A stretch of 64,000 nucleotides of DNA from positions 2,809,533 to 2,873,532 of the forward strand of contig OY723238.1 in NCBI GenBank assembly GCA_963210315.1, read 5' to 3'. The notes beneath the pieces are model-generated. The model did no database searches. It was not told the origin of the DNA and worked only from the letters and a program-made list of their open reading frames with translations. This stretch comes from Rhynchopus euleeides (Eukaryota > Euglenozoa > Diplonemea > Diplonemida > Diplonemidae). The first letter of the stretch is position 1. Each line of letters starts with the position of its first letter. A program made the translations under genes and the position numbers. Shown in pieces: positions 21,001-31,098 of the stretch.

Positions 21001-24000
21001 TCACGCGGCGGTGGAGCACTACGGCAGCACTGCTGGCGTGCGTGGGCTGTGTGTCGGGCGGCCTTGCGAGAGGGGCGAAGACACACTTTGGGGGCGTGAC
21101 TGCACAAAGGACACGTCATTCGCAGCGGAGGTTGCGTCGGCTGAACCCTTTCAGTCGGAGGTGGCTGCCGTGTCTGTGGGTACTTCTGGCTGCGAAGGCA
21201 ACGAGATGGCATCGCAGTGGGCCGCAGGGTGCTGCCAGCACATTCGGCAGTGCGGCGGCAGCACGGTGTACAACCAGTGCGTGTTCGATAACTGCCACAT
21301 GGGGTGGGACGGCAGTGTCGATACTTCTCAGTGCACAACAGAAGGCGTCGCAGACAGCCTCCTCCTCGACAGGGAGTGCGAGGCGTCGTTGTGCACCAAG
21401 AACCAGGGGGGTGTTGGGTGTGACGAGTGTCGCGTCAACTACTACGGGTCGGACTGTATGATCTACTGCGACCGCGACTACACCTGCAACGGGCACGGCA
21501 CCTGCAACATGCAGGGGGAGTGCTGGTGTGAGGCGGGCTTCAAATACAACAACGTTGCGGAAGGTCGGTTCTGCCTCTCCATGTGCCAGGCACAGCGCAC
21601 AGAAAGAACGTGCAGGTCCAAGGGGAAGCGCTGTAGGTGGTCACGTGAAGAAGGAGCCTGCGATGACGCCTGCCCCAAGAGCTACTATGGGGCCTCCTGC
21701 AGCAAATTCTGCGATGCGAAGAAAACCTGCAGTGGGAAAGGAAACTGCGACGCAAACGGTGACTGTGTGTGCAAGACTGGGTACGAAGGAGAGGACTGCG
21801 GGACCGGCAAATACACATGCTCCGCTTGGGGCGACCCTCACTACACCACGTTTGCCGGAAAGAGGTACGACTTCTTCGGACCCGCCACAATGCAGCAGCC
21901 GAACACAACTGATGACATCGACATTCAGTATGAACTGTTCTCGAGCGGGACGCTCCACATGACGGCGCGCCACTGGAAGTGCAACTCCCGCGCCACATGC
22001 ATGAAAGAGTTCGCCATCTGGGATGAGCGTGGCGGGAGCGTCGAGGTGCGCCTGGATGGATCACTGCGTGTGAACTGTTCTGTGTACACCAAAGTACAGG
22101 TGGCGAAGAAGGTTCTTGAAGGGGAGTGGAAGGTGATGCCCCGGTCATGCAAACCTGGGAACGTCACCTGCCAGCCTGGCACGCCCGTACTCCTGACAGC
22201 AGCACAGAAGGCAAACCGTGGACACGGCAATGCCTTCACCTACTTCTTCGAGCTCAGTGACACTGTCATGGTCGGCGGTAATATGACGAAGAAGCAGCGC
22301 CTCACGGTGCAGGTTGCTGCGCGGAGTAAAGCTATCGATGTCTACATCAAATACCTGGGCCCCAACCCCTACGATCACAGCAAGAGCGGTGTTGCTGGTT
22401 TGTGTTTGGACAAACCTGGCAGCGGCAAGCCCGGCACCGGGGTCCAGGGCTGTTTCACCGACAAGACAGGCCCTCCTTCGTGCGCAGTTGTGCCGCTCCC
22501 GACCTGTTGGAGCGGCGTGGATGCGTCGGACTGTGGCTTCTGCGAGAAGGACAAGGTGGTGCCCACCGGCACCAAGCAGTGGCGCTGTGATGACCCGAAT
22601 GGCTCTGGGCAGCGCGCTGCGGAGGCGTGTTGCAAAAAGCAGGAGCGGTGCAACACCGATGACAATGCAGATGACAGCTCCGCCTACAAGCAGTGCATCT
22701 GGGACGAGTGCGCCCTCGGCAACGATGGCGAGTGTCTTGACAACCACGGAGCCGCCCTGACGTTCGACGACCAGTCGATGGACCTGTCTTGTGTGTGCGA
22801 CAATCCGCACCAGGCATTCGACCAGGAGACAGGTGAGTGTGGCCCGTGCAAATCCAACTACTACAACACAAAGGCAGGGCCGTGCACCAGGTACTGCACT
22901 CCAGAGGAGACGTGCAGCGGCCACGGCACCTGTGATGGGGCAGGCCTGTGCTGGTGTGACGACGGGTTCGAAGGAGACCACTGCGGCAGCACGCCGCCAC
23001 CGCCTTCCACTGCATGCAATGACCAGTATACGCATGAGGCCTGCAACAACGCAAAGGGCTGCTTCTGGGCATTCGAGGAGAGCACCTGCTTCAGGGACAT
23101 GTCGAACACGCCCCCTGCGTGCTGGGAGCTCCTGACTGCTGCAAAGTGTGCACTTGCAGGGTGCCACTGGGAAGGGTCGAACAACGACGGTGCGTGCAGG
23201 GACTCACGCCCGCTTCCGCCAGTGACATGTACTGCACAGGCCGGCAGCTTCACGGCGCAGACGAGCACCGTCGAGCAGCCGGCGTGCGTGGAATGTGCAC
23301 CCCCAGCTGCCGGCCAGCAGGTGATTGTGTCTGTTGCTGGGTGCGGTGCGGCGCATCCCGACACTTGCAAGGCAGCAGCTCAGAGCATGTTGAAGGGCGG
23401 CCCAGAGTCAGGTCTGTGCCAGGACGGGTGGGTCCTTGTCACTAGAGTCTAGGCTTGTGGTAGACCGTCAAACGGCCTGCAGCCTTGTGACACAAGACTT
23501 CCTGAAGAAGTTGCAGTCGACTTCTCCCGAACGGCTGCATGCTGCCTATGTCGCAAATGACAACACACGGGTGACGAAACCGTTTTCCCACTGGGACACG
23601 GCGAAGACACAGCACCGTGTCTGCTACTTGCCCGCGAATGGCGTGGTATGTTCGAGCTCTCTCCAGCCCCATCTCCTCCCTTTGGACCGGATGTGATGAA
23701 GTTCTTCAACACACACACAAGCAAAACAGCCGTCCTATTTGTCATCGAGAGTTTCCTTTTGTTCCCTCCTCAAAATACCCTCTCACCCGTCACCCCCTCA
23801 ATACAGCAGGCGCTCCCGACTCCACGTGAATGCACTGGAAATTTTGATTTTGGAGCGACGGGAGACTGCAACGTCTGTGTCACTGGCTGGTACGGTGAGC
23901 AATGTGACCGCTACTGTGATTCATCCTTCAACTGCCACGGTCACGGGGTGTGCAAGCCGCTCGGGGGGACACACGCGGATGCGTGCGACTGCGCTGAAGG

Positions 24001-25040
24001 ATGGACAGATGATCAGCACTCGGCGGGAGAGGGGGACGTGTCTGTTGTGTCCACCCTCGAGTGCTTCATCCCTTCGCAGGCCATTTCTGCTGCACCAGGG
24101 TTTGAGTCGTACGACCCTCCGCGGTTCACTCCACACACGGCAGAGATCAGGCCTGCAGGCGGCTGTGGAAGCTCGTCAGAGTACGCTGTGTGCCCCCCAC
24201 CAACACAGGCAGAGTCTGTCCGTGTCAACATCACCGGTGTGCCATCAAAACAGGCCGACCAACCGGAGTGCAGTGGCGAGCAGGCCTGCAGCGATGGTTC
24301 CATCTCCATCATCAAGCAGGGGGCTTCTTGCAGCAAAACCCCCGATGCCGACATTTTGCTGGGTAACCTCCCTGTCCTCCGGTCTGAGCAGGAGTCTGTG
24401 CTCCTCACCGCCGAGGTCACACTGCCGTTCGACCCGAAGACAACCTCCTACCAAGTCTGCTACCGCCCGCGGGGCTCTCCGGGCCCTTCCTCCTCTGTGA
24501 AGTACTACGTTGCAACAAAGCCAGCAAGTCTGGCCAAGGGTGCTCCTCCGACAGCCAGCGACAACGACTCCAGCTCGGGGGTGATAATCGGCGTCGTTGT
24601 TGCGCTGCTCGTTGTCGCAGGAGTTGCCGTGGCTGGCGTTGTTGCCAAAAGGTTTGCCCTTGGTCTTGTGTCAGAGGGGAAACACCGCCGGGGCAACGGT
24701 CATTCAATCACAACGGATTCTCCTCGAGAGTCCGTGGCTTCATTTGCGGTTGTGGGTCATATATTGTTGGGCAGCCCTTCTCTCTCCATTGAGATTTTAA
24801 TCTATATCTCCCAAGCATCCTCACATCCTCACCCACAGGAAACTCTCGAAGGGCACGACAAGCAAGGCAGACTTCTCCATGGGCAAGATGCAGGGCCTCG
24901 TCCCACCTGAGGCTCTGGCAGGGGAAACAGGGGGCGACACAGAAGCACAGGAACTTGTGGCGGACGAAGGTGAAGTCGCCGACGGTGAGGACCTCGAGGT
25001 TTTGGACGACGAAGACGACGAGGAAAGGATGGCTGTGTAA
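18098..25040 (+). CDS. Type I membrane adhesin: PAN-like, LamG, C-type lectin, EGF, two vWD domains
   Basis: Three-exon model: 18098 to about 23446, 23807-24651, 24839-25040; about 2130 residues. The ATG at 18098 opens a signal peptide (MILTRMSLSLTFVAAATG); an in-frame ATG at 18035 lies upstream of it. Domains: Cys-rich PAN/apple-like ~64-117; LamG/pentraxin-like ~183-407 (HFHFDGKDDYLSV, DGEWHTVTVTY); C-type lectin ~557-702 (EGWVGLSQDEEG, EPNN, AAYICEWGG); EGF modules; vWD domains opening with CRTWGDPHYTAFGGKRFNFHG (~804) and CSAWGDPHYTTFAGKRYDF (~1241), each followed by a Cys-rich segment; further EGFs. Exon 2 adds an EGF (GWYGEQCDRYCDSSFNCHGHGVC region) and a transmembrane helix (VIIGVVVALLVVAGVAVAGVV). 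Exon 3 supplies a basic, then acidic tail (DLEVLDDEDDEERMAV). It is probably a surface receptor or adhesin. If not spliced, exon 1 would end at a TAG at 23452 without an anchor. Confidence 0.75.
23447..23806 (+). other. Probable intron 1 of the vWD/lectin membrane protein
   Basis: The reading frame stops at 23450-23452, yet an EGF module and transmembrane segment without their own signal peptide resume after 23807. The acceptor side is a strong pyrimidine-rich tract ending ATACAG at 23806, with a second possible CAG three bases later. The acceptor is phase 0. Phase-compatible GT donors lie at 23432, 23438 and 23447, and I cannot choose among them from sequence alone. Confidence 0.6.
24652..24838 (+). 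other. Probable intron 2 of the vWD/lectin membrane protein
   Basis: Donor AAAAG|GTTTGC at 24651/24652 and acceptor CACCCACAG|GAAAC at 24838/24839 give a 187-bp intron. Splicing joins AG to G to make Arg and continues the cytoplasmic tail as AKRKLSKGTTSKADF through to TAA at 25038-25040. The basic residues just after the membrane helix are what a stop-transfer sequence needs. Read through without splicing, the frame gives an unrelated low-quality tail ending at 24910. Confidence 0.7.
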
Positions 25041-25064
25041 TACACTGTGTCGGGATGCGGTGAT

Positions 25065-25133
25065 AGGGGCTTCGCTCCGGGTCACTGACCCAAGCTGACC
25101 CAAGTTGACCGGAGCGAAAGTGAAAAGCCCCCT
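25065..25133. repeat. Interrupted inverted repeat after the membrane-protein gene
   Basis: CGCTCCGG (25073-25080) faces CCGGAGCG (25109-25116), with outer AGGGGCT/AGCCCCCT matches around it. Between the arms TGACCCAAG or TGACC is repeated three times. It lies about 25 bp after the stop codon and could form an RNA hairpin in the 3' UTR, or be a short mobile repeat. Confidence 0.55.
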
Positions 25134-25407
25134 ACAGCGGAGCGAAGACCCCCGTAGTGTATCAATGTTTTGTTTTACCCCCTACGTACCCAATGGGTGC
25201 AGCGAGTGACCATAGAAGGCCGTACAAATACAATCAAAAGTCTCCTCTCCGTCCACATTCAGCGCAGCGCGCGTCCCCCTTCTGCTCATGAATGCATGAC
25301 GGCGGTGGGTTGTCCTTGATAGTCACTGACTATTGTCCCTTTGTTTGTGTCTCAAGGCGTTGGTGGTGTTCTCGTGCGATACAGTAACCCCCCCTTTGGG
25401 GGTTTGC

Positions 25408-25500
25408 GGGGGTCTTCGCTGGTCGTTATTCTTCGTCAATCTTCGTCAGTTTTCAGCCAATTCAAAATGAACTGACGACCACCCCGTCGCGAAGACCCCC
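25408..25500. repeat. Inverted repeat with GCGAAGACCCCC ends
   Basis: A perfect 12-bp pair, GGGGGTCTTCGC at 25408-25419 and GCGAAGACCCCC at 25489-25500, with an inner GGTCGT/ACGACC pair at 25421-25426 and 25475-25480. The 12-mer also occurs at 25142-25153 and 30840-30851, so it is a dispersed motif. It could mark the ends of a small non-autonomous element, but I see no clear target-site duplication. Confidence 0.55.
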
Positions 25501-26545
25501 TTGGTTCATCCCAGTGTTTCAATGACACATTCCGCAAATTGTGTGAAGGTCGTGTGAAGGTGGTTTCCATGTCTCAAAATCGCGGGGGGCACGGCGGGGG
25601 GCACGTGGTGGAGGAGTTTTCCAAAGGGGTCAAGAACCATTCGCCATTATTCGTATGACGAAGGACTTCCCCGCGTCGTGTCGGCCTCGTTTGTGGTGGT
25701 ACTTTTTGTTTGCGAGGGCTGAGTCGGGTGCCTTCAATGGCTCCCAATGAAGCTCTTGTCCATGTTTCGGGTTTGCGGGTTCATGTCAGCGGATGCACAG
25801 CACTTTGGCGGGCTTTTGGTGGTTCGCGTGTGTGTGAGGATATCTCGTTGTGTCACGGGTAGCATCGCAGCAGCGAAACGATTTATTTTGCATTTCTTCA
25901 TCTGGACCTTCACTGGACCAGGTACACGACACTTGATGAAAGTTATTGGTGTTCGGGTCTTTGTTCGGCGTTCTCCTCACTGCCTCCGCACCGCAGCGGC
26001 CATCCGGCAGCTCCGCAGGGGCAGCTCGGGTGCGATGGGCTCCTCCGCCTTCTTGGACCTCGAGTGGTCTGTCGGGATGGGAGACCGAGGAGTTCTTCTT
26101 CGAACGCTCTCACCCCAGAGGTGTTCGCAAGAATCCGCACGGTAACATGTTCCTTCGGCGACGCCGGGACGAACAAAGTTTAAGAGGAGATTGTCAAAGA
26201 TGCACTTCCGGCACCAGGGCGAAGACCACACTTTGGTTTAAGGTTCAATCGTTCAGGTTTGCATCACTGTCTGGGACACATCAGCAGGAAACCGATGGCA
26301 GACTGAGATTTTGCAGATTGATGATGCAGGTGCAGAAAGAAGACAGCGGCGGCGCTGTCACTTCTTCAGTTAATGCCAGGGAAACAGGACTTCATTCGGT
26401 TATCTCAATGCCTGCCACGTACGCTAGAGCAGTGGATCTGATTGCCCCAAAATCACCATTTGCGCCCTCTCCCCCCCACCTCTCCCACGAATCACTGACG
26501 TGCTTGCTTGTTGAGACAGACCCTGACCCACACAACACCACACAG

Positions 26546-29500
26546 ATGATATCCCGCATGATGTTGCACAGCACTGCCCTCGTGGCGCTGCTCCTGGGGG
26601 TGCACAGCGCAGGTGCTGCGGATGGCGGGCAGAAGGTCTACAACATGGTTGTGAAGAACACCGCCGTGCACTCTGTTGCGGAGCTGCGTGCGCTGGCCCT
26701 TCAGATGGACGACGAGGCGTACCCGCTGCAGCGGCGCCCGGGCCAGACGCTGGTGGGTGGCGCGGAGCAGTCTGCTGGCGCCATCGAGCCGTACTTCTAC
26801 GCCGTGTCCATGTCGCTGACGCCCGCGCAGCTGGCGCACCTGCAGACCCGTTTTGCCGGGGTGCTGGGGCAGGTGGAGGAGGACGGGGTGGTATTTGCAT
26901 CTGCTGTAGAGCTGCAGTGCGATGACACGCAGGAGGCCCCTGTGCCGTGGGGGCTGCGGCGCGCTGTGGCAGACGCGTATGTGCCGGAAGGGTTCCACCA
27001 CAACGCCTCGTGGGGCGAGGGGGTGGATGCGTACGTCGTGGACAGCGGGGTGGACTGCACACACCCAGACCTGCAGGGGCGGTGCGTGCAGGCCTTCTCT
27101 GCCTACTCCTCCACCAACGATGTGAGCGGGCACGGGACACACGTTGCTGGGACGGTGGCCGGCGCACAGTTCGGGTTTGCAAAGTCGGCGCGCATTGTCG
27201 CAGTGCGGGTGCTGGGGGACGCTGGGATGGCGTCCACTTCCGCTGTGGTATCGGGCATTGAGGCTGCCGTGGCACACGCGCGTGCATCTGGGCGTCGTGG
27301 CGTCATCAACATGTCGCTTGACGGGGATGGGAGCTCGGTGATGGATGCAGCTGTCGTCGCTGCGGTGCGTGCAGGGGTGCCGGTTGTCGTGGCTGCTGGG
27401 AACAGCAACTGGGATGCCTGCTCCTACTCCCCTGCACGTGTGGACGAGGCGATAACAGTCGGTGCCACAATGTTCACCGGTGGGGATGGTGACCACCGTG
27501 CCTCGTTCTCGAACTACGGGACGTGTGTGGACCTGTTCGCACCCGGTGTGCGGGTGAACTCGTCGCGCTCCTCACACCAGCCTCCGCACAACGCACCGCC
27601 CCAGTTTGACGCGTACCGCATCTACTCCGGGACCTCCATGGCCAGCCCGCTTGTTGCGGGTGCGGTTGCGGCGTACATCGGCACGCAGGCGGCGGCACCG
27701 ACGCCGGCACAGGTGCGTGAGTGGCTCCTGAACAGCGCGTTGAGGGGCCGTGTCACTGACGAGGGGACCAGCTCCCCGAACAAGCTGCTGCACGTGCCGT
27801 GCGAGGGTGCAGACAACCCGCAGCCTGCAGGGTACACAGCAGTGGACGAGAACTGCTACGAGACCTACATGGACCTTGAGAATACCACCGAGGGCACAAT
27901 TGCCTTCCCTGCGGACCCCGTCCGCAGCTACCCGACGAGGTTTGCAGCGTGCTGGCACATCCAATGCGACGAGGTGGTTGAGCTGGTGTGGGCTGAGCTT
28001 GACCTGGTGTACAGGAGCTACGTGCATGTCTATAATGCGAGCAATCCATCGTACCCGACACTGCAGGAGCTGTCAGAGACCAGCAGCGCCCGGACGTCAT
28101 ACCATGCAGGCCCTGTCGTGGTGCGCTTCACAAGCTCGGACAGCCTGGCTGGGATGGGCATCACCCTGCAGTACTCGTGTGTCTCAGAACCTCCGCCGAC
28201 CGCACCAGAGCTGTTCCCCTCCCAGTGCACTGACGAGACAGAGGTGCTTGGTGAGGGCGACACACGCATCACACACTTGAATTACGGCACCAACGAGAAC
28301 CACTGCTGGCGTATCGAGTGTGACAGATTTGTACACCTGACGTGGGTCACCTTCGAGACCGAACGGGGTTCCGACTACGTGCGGATCTACCGTGAGAGCG
28401 GCAACGGCTACTTCCCACGGCAGCGGAGGCTGCACGGTACGTCCCTTCCTCCAACGATGCACTACCAGGGTCCTGTGGTGGTGCAGTTCACCAGTGATGG
28501 TTCCGTACTCTCACGTGGTTTTGATCTGCAGTTCGTGTGCTCTGGGTCTTCCATACCAACAACACCTGTCCCAACATCAGCAACCTCTGCACCAGACACC
28601 GAGGCCCCAAGTGAAGGGTTCCCCTCCCAGTGCACTGACGAGACAGAGGTGCTTGGTGAGAAGTCCACACGCATCACACACTTGAACTACGGCACCAACG
28701 AGAACCACTGCTGGCGCATCGAGTGTGACAGATTTGTACACCTGACGTGGGTCACCTTCGAGACTGAACGGGGTTCCGACTACGTGCGTATCTACCGTGA
28801 GAGCGGCAACGGCTACTTCCCACTGCGGCAGACGCTGCACGGTACGTCCCTTCCTGCAACGATGCGCCACCGGGGTCCTCTGGTGGTGCAGTTCAACAAC
28901 AGTGATGGTTCCGTCGAGGGGCGTGGTTTTGATCTGCAGTTCGTGTGCTCTGGGTCTTCCAGACCGACACCTGTCCCAACACCATCACCAGCAACCTCTG
29001 CACCAGACACCGAGGCCCCAAGTGAAGGTGTGGAGTTCCCCTCCCAGTGCACTGACGAGACAGAGGTGCTTGGTGAGAAGTCCACACGCACCACACACTT
29101 GAACTACGGCACCAACGAGAACCACTGCTGGCGCATCGAGTGTGACAGATTTGTACACCTGACGTGGGTCACCTTCGAGACTGAACGGAGTTACGACTAC
29201 GTGCGGATCTACCGTGAGAGCGGCAACGGCTACTTCCCACTGCAGCGGACGCTGCACGGTACGTCCCTTCCTCCGACGATGCACTACCAGGGTCCTGTGG
29301 TGGTGCAGTTCACCAGTGACGGACTCTCACGTGGTTTTGATCTGCAGTTTGACTGCCTTGCCGAGGCACTTGCGACACCTGCCCCGCTGACACCAGCCCC
29401 GCCAACACCAGCCCCGCCGACACCTGCGCCGCCGTCGCCAGCCCCACCGACGGCTGTCCCGACCGCAGTACCGACAACCTCCGCACCAGACACTGGCAGG

Positions 29501-30304
29501 CCCCCTTCCCCACGTGTGACACCTGCACCATCAGTCGTCATCCTTCCTGAAGAGCCTACTGTGTTCTGCCGCACCACGCAGGACTGCAGGCACGGGCTGC
29601 TGGACGGTGCGTCGACGTGCGTGGAAGGCGGGTGTGTGTGCCACACGCCAGGGTACAGGGCCGCCTCCCCCTCGGTGCCGCTGTGTGTGGCCGGTGGGGC
29701 TTCGGGTGTGGTGGTCTCCTTCACGGTGCTCTACGAGGCGGCAACCCTGTCGCAGTGGACAGAGGCTGAGTTCAACGCCCTGCTGGGCGGGGTGCTGGGG
29801 GAGGTGACACAGGTGGATGCCGTTGTGGTGCAGGGCGGGCTGTGGGTGGTGGGGCTCGTGCAGGCGGAGGTGGCACACGCGGACCTCATCTCTGGGACGG
29901 CGTCGCTTGCGGATGCTCTGAATGCAGCGGGTGCGGCACGGCGCGAAGCGACGGTGCTTGCACCGGGCAGCCTGGGTCATGTGTCCAGTGCAGGCGTTCA
30001 CCACGGTCTGGCCTGCACATCCGGTGGGGCCGTGCATGCTGTGCCCGACACGCACGGACTGTGCCAGGCAGTGCAGTGCACGTCGGGTGCATCGCGCGTG
30101 CAGGTGTCGGGACAGTTCCGCTGTGTGCTTCAGACACCTGCGACACCAGGCGGGCTGAGCGAAGCACAGAAGATCGGCATCGGTGTCGGTGTTGGTGGGG
30201 CTGTGCTTCTGTGTGCGCTGGCTTTGGTTATGTTCGCATGTTGTAAGGCGCGGGCCCGAGACCCCACACAGAAGACACAGAACAAAGCCTTACCCGAAGC
30301 ATAG
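26546..30304 (+). CDS. Membrane-anchored subtilisin-like serine protease with four CUB-like domains
   Basis: A 1252-residue protein from the ATG at 26546, which opens a signal peptide (MISRMMLHSTALVALLLG) directly after CACAG. Residues ~28-115 resemble an I9 propeptide. The S8 catalytic domain (~125-425, proteinase K type) has Asp166 (VVDSGVD), His196 (GHGTHVAG), oxyanion Asn286 (AAGNSNW) and Ser364 (SGTSMASP), so it should be active. Four CUB-like domains follow at ~431-548, 556-666, 691-803 and 830-936; the last three are near-identical tandem copies joined by Thr/Pro-rich linkers. After a Pro-rich stretch (PAPPTPAPPTPAPP) come an EGF-like module, a segment I do not recognise (~1050-1140), and a transmembrane helix at ~1208-1233 with a short basic tail. 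The layout implies secretion and cell-surface proteolysis, with CUB domains binding substrate or matrix. Confidence 0.9.
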   Translation: MISRMMLHSTALVALLLGVHSAGAADGGQKVYNMVVKNTAVHSVAELRALALQMDDEAYPLQRRPGQTLVGGAEQSAGAIEPYFYAVSMSLTPAQLAHLQTRFAGVLGQVEEDGVVFASAVELQCDDTQEAPVPWGLRRAVADAYVPEGFHHNASWGEGVDAYVVDSGVDCTHPDLQGRCVQAFSAYSSTNDVSGHGTHVAGTVAGAQFGFAKSARIVAVRVLGDAGMASTSAVVSGIEAAVAHARASGRRGVINMSLDGDGSSVMDAAVVAAVRAGVPVVVAAGNSNWDACSYSPARVDEAITVGATMFTGGDGDHRASFSNYGTCVDLFAPGVRVNSSRSSHQPPHNAPPQFDAYRIYSGTSMASPLVAGAVAAYIGTQAAAPTPAQVREWLLNSALRGRVTDEGTSSPNKLLHVPCEGADNPQPAGYTAVDENCYETYMDLENTTEGTIAFPADPVRSYPTRFAACWHIQCDEVVELVWAELDLVYRSYVHVYNASNPSYPTLQELSETSSARTSYHAGPVVVRFTSSDSLAGMGITLQYSCVSEPPPTAPELFPSQCTDETEVLGEGDTRITHLNYGTNENHCWRIECDRFVHLTWVTFETERGSDYVRIYRESGNGYFPRQRRLHGTSLPPTMHYQGPVVVQFTSDGSVLSRGFDLQFVCSGSSIPTTPVPTSATSAPDTEAPSEGFPSQCTDETEVLGEKSTRITHLNYGTNENHCWRIECDRFVHLTWVTFETERGSDYVRIYRESGNGYFPLRQTLHGTSLPATMRHRGPLVVQFNNSDGSVEGRGFDLQFVCSGSSRPTPVPTPSPATSAPDTEAPSEGVEFPSQCTDETEVLGEKSTRTTHLNYGTNENHCWRIECDRFVHLTWVTFETERSYDYVRIYRESGNGYFPLQRTLHGTSLPPTMHYQGPVVVQFTSDGLSRGFDLQFDCLAEALATPAPLTPAPPTPAPPTPAPPSPAPPTAVPTAVPTTSAPDTGRPPSPRVTPAPSVVILPEEPTVFCRTTQDCRHGLLDGASTCVEGGCVCHTPGYRAASPSVPLCVAGGASGVVVSFTVLYEAATLSQWTEAEFNALLGGVLGEVTQVDAVVVQGGLWVVGLVQAEVAHADLISGTASLADALNAAGAARREATVLAPGSLGHVSSAGVHHGLACTSGGAVHAVPDTHGLCQAVQCTSGASRVQVSGQFRCVLQTPATPGGLSEAQKIGIGVGVGGAVLLCALALVMFACCKARARDPTQKTQNKALPEA
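28219..29355 (+). repeat. Three tandem CUB-encoding repeats within the subtilisin gene
   Basis: Three ~330-bp copies start near 28219, 28621 and 29038, at a period of about 400 bp including the linker. All begin CCCTCCCAGTGCACTGACG and encode QCTDETEVLGE then NYGTNENHCWRIECDRFVHL. Differences are few and include codon-length indels such as the extra Asn codon in the middle copy. This is recent internal duplication of a domain plus linker. Confidence 0.9.
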
Positions 30305-31098
30305 CCTGTGTGCAGTCCTTCCCCTTCCCTTCCCCGCCGAGGCCTGCGCTGTGTGGCAACCTCCCTCCCCCTTCCCACCCCGACCCAGCTGCCAGCCCGC
30401 ATCATTACCCCCTCGTGTTGTGCCGCAGACACGTGACATTCTTCTCTCCCAGTGTGTCCCTGTTTCATGTTTCCGCACACGATTGTGTCATCCTATTGGG
30501 GGTGTTTTATCATCATTTTGTTCACCCGAACACGTGTTTCCTCAATCACGACAATGCGAACACGAGGAGTGCAGGGTAATGTCATGTCTCCTTCTGCCTG
30601 GTGCAAAGCGAGAGGAGCGGGCGCTGCATGAGGGAACGACCCTCGTGTTTTTCTTTTTTCAGTTTCGTCACATATCAACCAACCTTCTTCATCACACCAA
30701 CCTTCTTTCCCCTGTCACACAGTCAGGGTACCCCTGACGAGTTTGTATCATTGGGTCTTGTTGGGGGCCTTTGCTCTGAAGTGCAGGAAAGCGAGCCGTC
30801 ATACAGGAGAGGCTGCAGCCTGACACACTTTGGCACAGAGCGAAGACCCCCGACGGGCCGTTGTTTCGTCTTTTTGGCTTCCGCGCGTTTCTGGCTTCCG
30901 CGCACCACCCATCTGACGTTGTTTAGGTGTGGGAAGTGCGCTGAACGAAAAGTAGACCCGGATCTGCCTTTCTTGCACTTTGCTGGGCAGGTTTCTCCCA
31001 TTACAGCGACAACCAGGACGACATTACAGAATCAATGAGAATAGAGCTGGAGTCGTGCAGGATCATTCATGAAGACTTCGAAAGGTAAACGAGAAACA
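30305..31098. other. Intergenic DNA
   Basis: No gene recognised. The first ~200 bp are C- and T-rich. A GAGCGAAGACCCCCG motif at 30838-30852 matches one at 25140-25154. The last ~70 bp lead into the 32-bp minisatellite with no obvious boundary signal. Confidence 0.45.

Larger units (their letters stand above)
25041..26545. other. Intergenic DNA with inverted repeats, no gene recognised
   Basis: No open frame has recognisable protein features. The region holds two inverted-repeat structures listed separately, and four copies of a GCGAAGACCCCC motif or its complement are shared between it and 30840. An open frame runs from 25946 into the subtilisin gene, but its first 200 codons lack domain character and precede the signal peptide, so I treat them as non-coding. 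Directly before the subtilisin ATG the sequence is C- and CA-rich and ends in CACAG at 26545. Confidence 0.5.

Noticed and set aside
25946..26545. Upstream extension of the subtilisin protein
   Set aside because: The 200 extra residues have no domain character and would bury the signal peptide that begins at the ATG at 26546.
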